A stretch of DNA of 64,000 bases from Silene conica (GCA_029255685.2 CM055318.2:14575001-14639000), one strand, 5' to 3'; counted from the stretch's first letter, positions 22,286 through 33,874 are shown. Translations and numbers: made by a program. The notes: generated by a model not told the origin, from the sequence alone.

Positions 22286-23227
22286 ATATGTGAAATAGAT
22301 TGGACGGGTAAGATTGGATCGTCGAGTCGTAAGACCGTGCTAATTAAGTAAAATACCTACGATTGGGTTGGATCACCAAATATTGAAACTTATATTCGTA
22401 AGATACTCCGATCTCCAGTAGAATCTTACGAATATCCTACGGAAACACAAACCCGATCCTTCTATTACACAATCCAATCTTACGATCATACTAATCCGTT
22501 CTTATAATTGTACAATCTCATAACCAAATTATGTATTGTACTAAATTAGTAGGTTCTTATGAATCTACAATCCTACCGTAGGATATAATGTATTAGTAAT
22601 ATAATATAAATACAAACTTGATTTTAGACGAATTAGATTTTAGAATAGTAATAGGTTATAAACATGAACCTGATTTTAGTCGAATTTCATTTTTCAATAG
22701 TAATAAGGTATAAATATGAACTTCATTTTTGACGAATTTCATTTTACTTAATATGTAACCCAGTCGTACGTGAAATATGTATTTTACTAAATAAGTTGGA
22801 TGTTATGATTCTACAATCCGATCGTACCAAATCGATCCTAACGACACTGCTTTCAATGGGGAAACTTTAATATACTTTAGTCAACCGTAAACCCTAACCC
22901 CGTAAAACCATAGACGCTTTCGTTAATGTAAACCGTAAATGTAACCATTTATTAAAATAACCTTTAAGACTTCATATTGTGAATTTAGAATAGTATTAGT
23001 TTTTAAGGATGAACTTAATTTTAGACAAATTTAATTTTGGATTTGTAATACACTATAAATACGAACTTCATTTTAGACGAATTTGATTTTAGAACAGTAA
23101 TAGGTTATAAAGATATACTTGATTATAGACGAATTTCATTTTACTTAATACGTAACCCAGTTGTACGTCAATTATGGATTTTTCTAAATTAGTAGGATTA
23201 TATAAATCTACAATCCGATCGTACCAA
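22286..23227. repeat. Degenerate non-coding repeats
   Basis: No genes. Recurring phrases such as TTTTAGACGAATTTGATTTT, ATCCGATCGTACCAA and ATCCTAACGACACTGC appear several times, showing that this region and 23228-25549 grew by repeated local duplication. Confidence 0.6.
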
Positions 23228-23434
23228 TTTGATCGTAACGACACTGCTTTCAAATGAGAAACTACAATATACGTTAAAGACGAACTTCATTATAGACAAA
23301 TTTTATTTTATAATAGTGATATATGGAGTATTACAAATACGTACTTGATTTTAGACGAATTTGATTAAAGAATAGTAATAGGTTATATACCTGAACTTGA
23401 TTTTAGACGAATTTGATTTTAGAATAGTAACAGA

Positions 23435-24588
23435 CTAGTTTTCAACCCGTGCAAAATTGCACGGGTATGTTTCGAAAATTTTGGTATAATGAATAACACT
23501 TAAAAATATTAACCAAAATGTATGAATATTTTATAATCTATTACTTTTATACTGATAAAGTTAAAATACGTGCAAAAATTACATGGGTTTGAAACTTACA
23601 CATTTTTAAATCCATGAAAAAAAAATGCATGAATACAATGTTAAAAGATGGTATATAGTATATTAAATCCAATGTACGGAAAATAATAAATAGCTAAAAA
23701 TGTAAATATCACTATAAAATAAAAACAATTATCAGAATTTAAAAGGTTTGCAATACAATTCAAAACAACATAATTATCAAATTAACTAAGACCGTCTAAA
23801 TATCATTTCAAATATTGGAAAATTTCATGGTAGACTACATTAGTTGTTATATTTAGTATCAACAATAATGATTTATTGCAAAAAAAATTATATCTGTGAA
23901 TATATTTATGACATACGTAATAGCTTATTCTTTTATTTTTTAAAAGAAAATTCTAATATTTTGCATTTACAGTTAATTTATAGTTGTATTTAATATTTAA
24001 TATTTAAATTTCTTGGTAAATTGTTAGTTTATTATCTAATAACTTTCATAAAATACTGTTGTTTTTGTAGCAATTGGTTTTTATCAATTGGTGTAATTTT
24101 TTGTACTTTATTTTTATTTTTATCGTAATTTATTATTGTAGCTTAAAATCTGGACAGAATTTTAATCAATTTGTGTAATTTATTATCATAGTGAAAATAT
24201 GGGATATAAATTATTCATTATTCGTTATTCATTAATAATTGCATACAACACATAGACATAAACATTTACGTACAAAATATAAATACAGAGGTTTTTTAGT
24301 AATTAATTCTGTATTATTTGTCGTAGACTCGTAGGTCTCACATTTTTATTAAAAAAAATTGTATGTCATGACATGGCCGGATGCATGAAAATGTTTGAAA
24401 CGTCCTTCTATATATATAAATCAGACTAGTGTAATTTATTATTGTATTAAATTTAAGCTTGAATTATTTTCAATTTAAATTATTCATCATTCGTTATTAA
24501 ATTTAAGCTTGAATTAAATTTATGTTTGCACATGATGAGGTGGATGCATGAGAATGTTTGAAATGTTCTTGTATTTATATAGATAAGA
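23435..24588 (-). mobile_element. Non-autonomous Helitron, 1154 bp
   Basis: On the minus strand it begins TCTTATCTATATAAATAC and ends with a GC-rich hairpin (arms ACCCGTGCAA/TTGCACGGGT) 7 nt before CTAG, inserted between host A and T without duplication. These are Helitron rules. The empty site is seen in the duplicated block at 25321-25340. Within it, 24400-24440 holds a second start-like segment followed by CTAG, so it may be two elements joined head to tail. Confidence 0.8.
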
Positions 24589-24957
24589 TTATACTGAATT
24601 AGTTTGTAACCCAATTTTCTTATGAATCTACAATCCGATCGTACGAATTCGATCCTAACGACACAACTTAATATGTAACTCGTACGAATTTCGTTGTAGA
24701 ATAGTATTTGTATATTATAAATATGACAACAAATCCTAACCATTCATTCCAAAAAAATTACATTATGAAGAAGATCTTGGCCATTGGTTTGGTGTGTTTC
24801 ACACGGATTTGATCGTAACGACACTGCTTTCAAATGAGAAACTACAATATACGTTAAAGACGAACTTCATTATAGACAAATTTTATTTTATAATAGTGAT
24901 ATATGGAGTATTACAAATACGTACTTGATTTTAGACGAATTTGATTAAAGAATAGTA

Positions 24958-25270
24958 CTCCCTCCTATTCCATATTTTCTTCCCTATTTCCTAAAACGGA
25001 TTATTCAGGTTTTCTTCCCCTTTCCTATTTTGGAAACTTTTATTCTTATTTTATTCATTTCTCTCTCCTATTACCAAACCCCACCAACTCTTTTTACTCC
25101 TATTTTATTACCTTTTTAATGTATGTGGCCCACTAATTCTTATTTAATTCCTAATTATTCATCCCTCTCTCCTATCACCAAACCCCACCCAATTTTTTAC
25201 ACTTATTTTATTCCCCACCTTAATCCGCGTGCCCAACCCAAAGGGGAACAAAATATGGAATAGGAGGGAG
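24958..25270. mobile_element. Stowaway MITE, 313 bp
   Basis: Inverted repeats CTCCCTCCTATTCCATATTT and its complement at the right end, flanked by TA. The unoccupied site is present at 23373-23390 in the duplicated block. Confidence 0.95.
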
Positions 25271-25608
25271 TAATAGGTTATATATCTGAACTTGATTTTA
25301 GACGAATTTGATTTTAGAATAGTAACAGATTATACTGAATTAGTTTGTAACCCAATTTTCTTATGAATCTACAATCCGATCGTACGAATTCGATCCTAAC
25401 GACACAACTTAATATGTAACTCGTACGAATTTCGTTGTAGAATAGTATTTGTACATTATAAATATGACAACAAATCCTAACCATTCATTCCAAAAAAATT
25501 ACATTATGAAGAAGATCTTGGCCATTGGTTTGGTGTGTTTCACACGGATTACCAACTTAATGTGCTTCTTTCACACGGATTACCAACTAAGGTGGTTCTC
25601 ATTTTCTC

Positions 25609-25615
25609 TATAAAA
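25609..25615 (+). promoter_or_regulatory. TATA box of 90-aa gene copy A
   Basis: TATAAAA about 150 bp upstream of the start codon, followed by a CT-rich leader typical of plant 5' UTRs. Confidence 0.6.
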
Positions 25616-25762
25616 AGTAAGAAACACAAAGTCCATTCACATTTTATCAAAACAACCCGTCACTTTCTCTCTCATTCTCTCCAAACCCATCACCTTCTTT
25701 CTCTTTCTCTCCAAAACCTCACCTTTTTTCCATTAAAAAAAACCCCTAAAACCCGTAATAAT

Positions 25763-26035
25763 ATGGAACCATTTCGAACCCATACCGAGGCACTTCTTCG
25801 AAGTTACGAGGAAGTATTAACCTTTGTTCGTCAACTACAACTGAAGTTGATGAAGTTGGCGGTTTCGACCATTGAAGTTCGTAATGAAGGTTGTGAGTTA
25901 GGCCGTGTGGGTGAAGAAGAAGTACTCGACCATGGCATCGAGTTGTTGATGCTAGCTTACAATGTTTGCGGTACAACCGTGAACATTTACAAGGACTGTG
26001 TAAATGAGTTGAAGGATCTTTTAAGTAGAATGTAA
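25763..26035 (+). CDS. 90-residue helical protein, copy A (unrecognised family)
   Basis: Begins MEPFRTHTEALLRSYEEVL and ends NELKDLLSRM. It is the most diverged of seven copies, yet has exactly the same length (90) and keeps the signature SYE, EVRN, GCELG, LLMLAY and LKDLLSRM. The frame is open further upstream, but ATG 25763 is chosen because all other copies start at the equivalent codon and the upstream part is a CT-rich leader with a TATA box at 25609. Predicted to be mostly alpha-helical, without signal peptide or membrane segment. I do not recognise the family. Location inside a MULE suggests either a captured host gene that was amplified, or an element-encoded accessory protein. Confidence 0.65.
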   Translation: MEPFRTHTEALLRSYEEVLTFVRQLQLKLMKLAVSTIEVRNEGCELGRVGEEEVLDHGIELLMLAYNVCGTTVNIYKDCVNELKDLLSRM

Positions 26036-26404
26036 ATTATTTATCATTTTGTTTATTTTGTTAATATCATGTAAGTTAAGTTCTAATTAATGGTATAAAA
26101 TTAACTATTACTAAAGTTCCTTTGCATGTTAGTATAATGAATAAGAAATGGTAGTATAGAATATTTTGTAAATTAAGTTGAGATAAATTTGAACTTGAGA
26201 TTACCCTGATTTCGACGAATTTTGGACAATTAAATTTAATTTGAGATTAAATTTAACTTGAGATTAGTATAATTTAAGTTGAGATTAAATTTAACTTGAT
26301 AATAGTATAATTTTACTTCAGATTTTGGACAATTTAATCAACATTTCATTAAATCAAAACTTTGGACGAATTATGGACAATTTAATTTAGTATGGACGAA
26401 TTAT

Positions 26405-26560
26405 CAGTAGTAGAAAAAATGCTTTTTGCGGCTCTCTATTTGAGGCGTTTTAGCCCAACAGCAGCAAATAACTTATGGGTTATTTGAGGCGTTTTGACAA
26501 AAACGCAGCAAATAGATCATTTGAGGCGTTTTGCAAAAAACGCCGCAAGTGCATATTATT
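26405..26560. repeat. CACTA left subterminal repeats
   Basis: Three to four copies of TTTGAGGCGTTTTG with complementary AAAACGCNGCAAAT nearby. Such motifs bind the CACTA DNA-binding protein in characterised elements. Confidence 0.75.
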
Positions 26561-27007
26561 AAAAATAAAAAAAAAAAAAATTGAAAGAGGGATTGATTAA
26601 GCGCATTTTGTTAGCCCATCTTCATTATTCCTCTTATTCCTAAAACAATAAAACACAGTGAAACGGTCGACGGAACTCTCCACCTCCCAAACTCCCTCGA
26701 CAACCACGCAAAATGCCAATACCGCCTCACCGCCACGGGAAATCGACGGAATTCGCCACCTCACCCTCTCCTCTATTCCTATTATACTAAATTAGGTATG
26801 TGAATTGATTTTTAGGGTTAATTATTTTAATCAAATGGGTACAGTGTAATGTTCTAAGTTTTTAGGGATTTTTGATTAATTTTAGGAATTTAGGAATTTA
26901 GGGTTTTGTAAGATGGGGCCTAATCGATTATCTAGTTTATTAGTAATAAAACTCTTCATGCTTACTGTATTTTCTAATGAGTTTTTAGAGCCTCGAAGGA
27001 GCGTATG

Positions 27008-27175
27008 TAGTTGGCTGAAAGCAGCACGTCAACATCCAAGTTGGAAGAAAAACTCAAAATTTTCTGCCGCCTTCGGAAATTCCAATTTAATGACTTGAAG
27101 TTAGCAACTAGAAACTTTCGACCTGAGAGTCTACTTGGTGTAGGTGGTTTCAGGTGTGTTTTCAAAGGATGGATT
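27008..27175 (+). pseudogene. Captured fragment of an RLCK VII (PBL-type) kinase gene
   Basis: Translation reads AESSTSTSKLEEKLKIFCRL, then RKFQFNDLKLATRNFRPESL, then LGVGGFRCVFKGWI. This is the start of the kinase domain of PBL34-like receptor-like cytoplasmic kinases, where the glycine loop normally reads GEGGFGCVFKGW. Two loop residues differ (Glu to Val, Gly to Arg), and there is no rest of the kinase, so it cannot be an active enzyme. It is a passenger of the CACTA element. Confidence 0.85.
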
Positions 27176-27747
27176 GACTTGAAGGTTATTTTCTTTTCGA
27201 TTTGTTTTAATTTATAATTTTGGTTCGGTTTATATATTGGATTGTTGTGTTTTTTTCCACTAACTCGTGGGTAAATTTGATTTTGTTGATTCTTTTGGGT
27301 GATTAGCTTCTCAAGGCTATAATAACTGCATATGAGGTATTATTTTCCTCTTCATTTTGATTCTACTCTTGCTGTTTTTGTTAGTTTTGATTGTTACTTG
27401 AGTGTTGTATTCTTGGTATGAACCTTAGGGAGTGTGAAAATTGTCCAATTAGCCACTGATGTTTTACTCTTGCATATTTGGGGAGTAATCTCGGAGACAA
27501 ACTGACATCGAATCTCACCCCATTAACAATTATGTATCATATAATCTCATTGGAGACTCACTTAAGTTTAAGACTGTCTCTTTTAAGACGGTCTTTCTGT
27601 GATTCATTTAATTCTAGCAGCAACGTAAGAAATATATCTAAAACATCCTGTGAAAAGATACTGAATTATGAGGTTGAAATTTTGAAGCCAACAATCTGAC
27701 TAAATAAATTATTTGGTGTCTGAGAATTGTTTTAAAGAAGTATAGTA

Positions 27748-27837
27748 CTCCTGCCGTCTCAATCATATGTTTAACTTTGATTAAAATACCCCTCACAAAG
27801 AACAAAAATAATAAATAAATGATTGGAATGGAGGGAG
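27748..27837. mobile_element. Small Stowaway MITE inside the CACTA element
   Basis: 90 bp between TA dinucleotides with ends CTCCTGCCGTCTC and GGAATGGAGGGAG. Nested in the gene-fragment region. Confidence 0.7.
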
Positions 27838-28019
27838 TATATGCTACAGTATGCTAGTATGCTTGTCTGTCTGAAGTCTGAACTCTGATGTCAGTTTGGT
27901 ATGACCTTTGAGTATTAAATTATGTTTATGTGGTAGTCGGGGGTAGCTTTGTAAAAGATGTGGGTGTTTCCTTATTATTAGGTTTTACTTCGAGATCCTT
28001 TAGAAGAAATGTAATTCCT

Positions 28020-28307
28020 GTAGTTGAAGAACTTCAGAAACCGCTGCTTATCCTGCATTGGATGAGTTGACCTCCAAGGTGGGTCTCCTGGCCCAATTGC
28101 CTTATAAAATGTTATTTTTTTTGAAGACTTGATGACGAATCTCATGTAAAGTGAGTTTGCTTTAAATAAATTTGTTACGGTATCATGCAGTCTTTGTGTA
28201 TTTCTGACCAATTGTATAGTTTTTTTTGCTAGATTAGCAGCCGTAATTTAGATAGAGTAGGGAAATTTAAGAGTGCAATGACAAGATTGACTGCCCGTGT
28301 TCAGAAG
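28020..28307 (+). pseudogene. Captured fragment of an MRS2/CorA-type magnesium transporter gene
   Basis: Exon piece to 28078 reads TAAYPALDELTSK then GT. The next exon 28233-28307, after TTTTTTTGCTAG, reads ISSRNLDRVGKFKSAMTRL then TARVQK and again GT. These are the consecutive exons of plant MRS2 magnesium transporters preceding the coiled region. Splice sites and the intron are kept, so the gene was captured as DNA and not through mRNA. No membrane segments or GMN motif follow, so it is a dead fragment. Confidence 0.85.
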
Positions 28308-29937
28308 GTATTCCTATTGTCACATATGGTTTATAGCAATATGTTTGTTATTGGTTTTGAGACTCCACTTTCATCGACATATGTCTGTTTAATCTGCCCA
28401 TCCATGTTTTAGGAGTAAATTGCTTCGGATTGGACGACACTTTTATATTGTTATTCACAATTTATACCCCATTCACTAAGCGTGTACACCAAAAGAACTG
28501 TGCAGAACGTACATTCACCATTTCACTTATATAAGCATTTTAGATGAAAGACATGGGAGTGTTTTAAGTTTTTTTTTTCTTAAGATAAACGAGCGATGCA
28601 TCCATCTAATAGCTTGGTTCTCCTACATGGGTTTTGTTGTTTGGGGCTGAAGTTTAAGATGTCGGAGATGTGCCACAAGTTTGGCTTTTCAATACTTATA
28701 AAATGCGCCGACAAAAAAGAAACTTAGAGCCATCTTTGTCGCTTATTGTTATTCTCCTTCATCTGTCACTATCCTGTCTTTCCCTGTTGGTTGGCAGGGC
28801 AATTATCCCATTCTCTCTACAGTGACGTTAGTTTGAACACCTGAATTTCCCTTAGATTTTGGTAAACTACAGCTCGTCTCCTTGGAACTCTTCCACTTAC
28901 TCGTGGATGCCGTTACATCTGAATCTTTATCCATCCTTAGCAGAATTCAACTTTTTTGGTTGAGCTTGGAGAAAGGCAGGTGACAGATGAATTATTATAG
29001 CCTTATATGTGGTCAATGGTGGACTGAGGCAGTTCAATAATGTGTGATGTATTTTGTGACATGAACTCCATAGGCCACAATTTAACCAATTCATGGTCAA
29101 TTAATTAATGTACACATCATTGACATCAATCGATTTCTAAAACATAATATCTTTCATGCCTTTTGTTTCAAATTGCAGGTTGATTTCTGATATTACATTA
29201 AGAATCACTTTGATTTCTTAGATTCTGGCCAGATTATGTGTTTTCTCAAATGAAGTTAGTATTAGTTTTTTAGATATTTAGAGAGAATAAATCTTGATAG
29301 AAGTGGGTAATTGCAAGTTTTGCTGCCTGTTCGTAATTTTCCTGCAACCTTTATAACACTGGTGGCTTATATTGTGTTTGGCCTCTTTTGTGGCAATCAG
29401 GAGTGTTGATGTTGCAACTCGACAATGTCCCACTGTACTCTAACCCCCAGCAAAGGCCAGCAACTGCCCAGGCACAGATGCATAACACCTGCTTATCAGC
29501 AGCCCTGATTCACGCATTCTGCCTTATTCCACAACTGCTGCAACATCTACTACAGCTCAATCTTTCCGCCACAGACCCAGCATCAAATCTGCATACAGTC
29601 ACGAAAACCAACCTCTACTACAGCCCTGATTCACGCATTCTGCCTTACACACCAAGCTGTTATTGTTGCTATGTCTGAATTGGACTTCTAGTCCCAGAAT
29701 TACCTAGCTGCTGCATCCGAGAAACTTGTAGCCGTAGTCTTTAATTTTTAGCCGTAGTCTTTTAATTTTTAGCCGTAGTCTTTGAGATTAGAATCAAGCT
29801 TGAGATTAGCAATAATGTATGAATTTAGAATAGTTAAAAAAACCTTGTAAGATTGTCTTCTTGAGAAATATATTTGAGAGTTATTACATTTAAATTAAAT
29901 AATTTGTTGGCTCATTTCTTTCCCAAAAATTTTTCAG
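28308..29937. other. CACTA interior without a recognised gene
   Basis: Possibly further captured intron or UTR sequence. Notable only for a 27-bp phrase (CAGCCCTGATTCACGCATTC) present twice at 29500 and 29620, and a triple TAGCCGTAGTCTTT at 29729-29790. Confidence 0.4.
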
Positions 29938-30151
29938 TACTATTTGCTGCGTTTTTTTAGAAAAACGCCGCAAATAGCTACTCTATTTGCTGCGTTTTTT
30001 GAAAAACGCCGCAAATAGAGTAGCTATTTGAGGCGTTTATAAAACGCCGCAAATAACATTCCTATTTGCGGCCCCTCCATTTGCTGTTACATGAAAAACG
30101 CCGTAAAAGAGCTATTTTTTGGAGCCGCAAATAAGTGTTTTTGTACTAGTG
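29938..30151. repeat. CACTA right subterminal repeats
   Basis: Repeated TATTTGCTGCGTTTTT and AAAACGCCGCAAATAG in alternating orientation, able to form several perfect hairpins, and then the right terminus. Confidence 0.8.
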
Positions 30152-30453
30152 TATGGACAGATTAAATCAACATTTTGGAGGAATTATGGACAATTTTAAG
30201 TTTCTATTACACAATTGATTTACATTACCAAATTCGTTTTAAAAATTAGGTATATTTTAAGTTACGATTACACGAATTATCAATTTTTTAGTGTTCTAAA
30301 AATATACGTATCTTTGAATTATTGATAAATTGTAGTATTACGAATGTAAGCGAATAATCGATATATCAATTAACTGCAATTAGTGAAGTGTGTTGCAATG
30401 ACATGATGACACGTGTACATGTTGCATGCAATTTGCAAGGTAGAACTCACTAA

Positions 30454-30460
30454 TATAAAC
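30454..30460 (+). promoter_or_regulatory. TATA box of copy B
   Basis: TATAAAC about 110 bp before the start codon, kept identically in the inverted partner at 48034-48040. Confidence 0.55.
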
Positions 30461-30566
30461 CTTCACTTCCCTTAATTTTACTCATACACACAACTTAAAT
30501 AAACTTAGCATTTCCCCCAACTTCTCTCTACAAACAGTCCTTCCAAAACCTCCTAAACCCTAAACA

Positions 30567-30837
30567 ATGGAAGCCATCATAAACGACACCAAGAACCTCA
30601 TCAAAGCCTATGAGGCTGCCATTACACTTCCCGTGAGCAACAACTCACGGTCATGAAGGAAGTGGTTGCGATAATAGAATTTCGCAATCTTGGATGTATT
30701 TTAGGTATAGCGGGGGCACATGAGGCCTTCAACCGAGTATCGATCTATTGTTGGCGGCATTTGCAAATGGTGTTGCCAGTATTGTTGAATACAATAGATG
30801 TATTGCCGAGTTGAAGGACCGTCTAAATAGGTTTTAG
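30567..30837 (+). pseudogene. 90-residue family, copy B, two frameshifts
   Basis: Starts MEAIINDTKNLIKAYEAAIT. Compared with copy G it lacks single bases near 30632 and near 30729, giving 271 instead of 273 nt. Reading across both, the rest matches the family (EFRNLGC, IDLLLAAF, ELKDRLNRF). The end is GGTTTTAG, replacing the usual ATG TAG. Dead copy with an apparently intact promoter. Confidence 0.85.
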
Positions 30838-30877
30838 GTTTTTTTATGTTTATTTTTATTGTATCTTTTTTAGTTTT

Positions 30878-31428
30878 GGGATATTCTATATGGTACCCCT
30901 CAATTTTTCGACTTTCTACATGGTATCCCTGCATTTTTTAAAACATACATGGTACCCTTAATTGTTGTCATTATCAATACCTGTACCCCTAAACTTTATT
31001 TTCCGTCAACTAAACTCATTTTTAAGCGTTAAATGGCTACTTAGGCGCATAATCAAACTTGACATTTATCATCTCATGACATAAAGACTCTATTAGAATT
31101 AGTATCCATTCTTTGGACGTGATAATTTGGCAAAGATCAATAATTTTTCCTTCACCTTTTTTTTAGCCATATATATCTATAAATATTAGGATCGAGATGG
31201 ATATTGAGTCTAATAGAGTCCTGATGTCATGTGATAATAAATGACAAGCTACCTTACGCATTAAAGTTATCACTTAAAGCTTAAAAATAAGTTTAATTGA
31301 CGGAAAATAAAGTTTAGGGGTACACGTAGTGATAATGACAACAATTAAGGGTACCATATATGTTTTAAAAAGTGTAGGGGTACCATGTAAAAAGTCAAAA
31401 AATTGAGGGGTACCATGTAGAATATCCC
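30878..31428. mobile_element. MULE-like MITE with long inverted repeats
   Basis: 551 bp, starting GGGATATTCTATATGGTACC with the complementary end, inverted repeats of about 190 bp, and a 9-bp duplication TTTAGTTTT (30869-30877, 31429-31437). The right arm lacks it near 47600, so it arrived after the arms were made. Non-coding. Confidence 0.9.
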
Positions 31429-31871
31429 TTTAGTTTTTTTTAATTAGTATGTATGTATATATATGTTTATATTATTAATGGTAAGACTTTATTTTCTTAT
31501 TTTCTTTATTTATTATTTGCATTTTTCTAAGCGTAGTTTTTTTTGGCTACTACTTGACTTAAATTTTTTGCATGATAAATAAAATGACGTAGAAATAAAA
31601 TGGAAACGTTAGAATAGTTAAACGAAAAATTAAATGAAAAAGTTAGAAAAGTATAATGAGACAAACACTAATTTTAATTATTAACACTAGGTTGAAAAAT
31701 ATTTACAAAAAACGTCTCTTATAATAAAGTTGTATAAACGAAAAATTATTAACACTTGTAACAACGTAAAATCTTAAAAACGTAAAAACGTAACAAATTA
31801 AACGGACTATTATCGACGATTTCTATTAAGATCGTAAAAAATTATCGTTTCATGTAATTATAATTATAGAA

Positions 31872-33118
31872 GAGTATTGCACAAGCCACCCTAAGGGGTC
31901 ACATCAAACCGACAAAAGGTAGTCTATGAGTTTCTAAGTAGTCAATCAATGTCAGAGTAAATCGTTTCAAAAATCTATTGTGTACGAGTACGTTTTTTCA
32001 GCCGTAATTCGTAATAATTAATTAAGTGTATAATTAAGTTCAAATGGCGTATAATTAAGTAATAGACGGTTTTTTTAAAAGAGACATTTAGAAAATTAGT
32101 TTATACAACTTTATTATAAGAGACGTTCTTTGTACAAGAGACGATTAGTTCATTAGTTAAGCGTATTTTCTTAACAATAAACGGTTTTATTAAGTAGTTA
32201 AGACGAGCATCGATTTATCGTTTAATGTGTAATTAACGACGAGGTGTATTATGACCGTAATGAAATATTACCCGTCTCTCAAACCGACCCGTCTTAAGCA
32301 AGACAAATTGATAAACGTATCGTATAATTAGTGAAGAGTATTGCACAAGCCACCCAAAATGGTCACAATCAAATTAATGTTGAGAATCTTACCAAATCTT
32401 ATGCTTGACTATCATAAATGCTCATAATCATTACTTCAAATTTTATTTTATGCAATTTATTTTAGAAGTTTACCAATATTTTTTATTTCAAAATATATTT
32501 TATGCAACTATTATACTTTTTACGTTTTTTTTTTATAATTTTGCAATAAATACACTGCAATGAACATTTAATTTTTTTTGGGAATTTTAATGTTTTTTGC
32601 AATAAATACAATGTTTCGCAATAAATACACGGCCTTTAATGAGTTGTTTAAGAAATTAGTGACTTTTAAGGTTTTCGCAATAAATACACTCCATTAAATG
32701 CCTAACACGTTATTTATTTCTTATTTATAGTCGTTTTATTGTTCACGTAACTCATTCGTACGAACCGCCTTTTTTTGGATTTTTTAAAATTTATTGCAAT
32801 AAATACGTTGCATTGAAAATGTAACAAATTATGGATTTTATAAGTTCTTTTCTTATTTCGATTATTGTCTAAAAAAAAACGTCATTAGTTGTTATTTTGT
32901 CATGTTTTCAATTACTTAAATGTATTTTTTTAACAACAGACGGTTTTTTTAATTAATTAAAACGACCTTATTAAGTGTATAATTACCTAATAAGACCATA
33001 TTACGAGAGACTATAATTTCTTTAATTAATCGCATAGTATAACTAACGTCGAGTTGTATTATGAACGTAAGCAAATAATCGTTTCGTATATTTACTGTAG
33101 AGTATTGCACAAGCCACC
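31872..33118 (+). repeat. Recurring motif GAGTATTGCACAAGCCACC in left-arm spacers
   Basis: Exact copies at 31872-31890, 32336-32354 and 33100-33118, each followed by a GGTCACA-type sequence. Inverted copies in the right arm lie at 46325-46343 and 47098-47116. The surrounding sequence is less conserved, pointing to a repeat-unit boundary or a regulatory motif. Confidence 0.7.
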
Positions 33119-33530
33119 CTAAATGGTCACAATCAAATTAATGTACACAATCTTACCAAATCTTTTGTTTTTCTATCATAAATGGTAATAATCAGTACTA
33201 ATTTTATGCAAAAATAATTTTAAAACTTTTGCAATAATTATAATTTTAAATTTAATTTAAATATGTTAGTATCATTTACACGTTTTTTTTAATTGTTTTG
33301 CAATAAATACACTGCTCTGAACATTTAATTTATTTTGGGATTTTTAAGGTGTTTTGCCATAAGTACAAAGCATTGAACATTTAATTTAAATTTTAAAAAA
33401 AAATTGCAATAAATAGACTGCGTTGAAAATATAACAAATTATGGATTTTATAGGTTTTTTTATAATTTCGATTATTGTCTATAAATAAAGCGTCATAAGT
33501 TGTAATTTTCTCAAGTTTTCAATTAGTTTC

Positions 33531-33537
33531 TATAAAA
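33531..33537 (+). promoter_or_regulatory. TATA box of copy C
   Basis: TATAAAA 65 bp before the ATG of copy C; the same sequence stands before copy F (45576-45582, minus). Confidence 0.65.
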
Positions 33538-33601
33538 TCTCAAGCTTCCAAGTTTTCTCCAAAAAAATAAACTTCGTATTCGGTAAACCGCAACCCTCTT
33601 T

Positions 33602-33874
33602 ATGGATGCAATAAAAAAAGACACCGGACTTTTAATCAAACGGTACGAGGCTGCAGTAACCGTCGCCCGTGAACAACAAGTCACGTTGCTGAAGGAGGTG
33701 GTTTACATCCTCGAATATAGGAATCGTTCATGTTCGCAAGGGATTGAGGGTGCCCATGAAGCGCTCCAGTCCAGCGTCGATTTACTGTTCGTAGCATACC
33801 AAAGTTGTGTTACTAGTATAACCGAATACAACAAGAGTATTATTCAGTTGAAGGACCGTCTTAGTAAGATGTAG
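33602..33874 (+). CDS. 90-residue helical protein, copy C
   Basis: Open frame of 90 codons, MDAIKKDTGLLIKRYEAAVT to QLKDRLSKM. Compared with its inverted partner F about 12 of 90 residues differ, mostly conservatively, with no indel, which suggests the reading frame has been kept by selection or the duplication is recent. Pattern of hydrophobic residues fits several amphipathic helices; Cys in RNRSC and QSC are shared with F. No known domain recognised. A LINE is inserted about 90 bp after its stop codon. Confidence 0.7.
   Translation: MDAIKKDTGLLIKRYEAAVTVAREQQVTLLKEVVYILEYRNRSCSQGIEGAHEALQSSVDLLFVAYQSCVTSITEYNKSIIQLKDRLSKM

Larger units (their letters stand above)
23228..25549. repeat. Tandem duplication of a 427-bp block, each copy carrying a different insertion
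   Basis: Copy 1 is 23228-23434 plus 24589-24808, split by a Helitron. Copy 2 is 24808-24957 plus 25271-25549, split by a Stowaway MITE. Each copy shows the empty site of the other's insertion. Copy 2 ends just upstream of the first 90-residue gene. A further 31-bp tandem (TTTCACACGGATTACCAACT twice, 25538-25590) follows in that promoter. Confidence 0.9.
26405..30151. mobile_element. CACTA (EnSpm) element, non-autonomous, with captured gene pieces
   Basis: Ends are CAGTAGTAGAAAAA on the left (one base off CACTA) and CACTAGTACAAAAA (complement) on the right, with a TAT duplication at 26402-26404 and 30152-30154. Subterminal repeats of the type GGCGTTTTGNNAAAACGC are dense at both ends, as in CACTA elements. 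No transposase is present. The interior holds recognisable exons of a receptor-like cytoplasmic kinase and of an MRS2 magnesium transporter. The sequence ATTATGGACAATTTAA at 26371-26386 beside it shows what the target looked like. Confidence 0.9.

Noticed and set aside
25535-25762. 76-codon N-terminal extension of copy A
   Set aside because: TATA box and CT-rich leader lie within it and no other copy has it; treated as 5' UTR.
29388-29678. 96-codon frame in the CACTA element
   Set aside because: Contains an internal direct repeat and no domain; composition resembles spliced or UTR sequence more than a protein.
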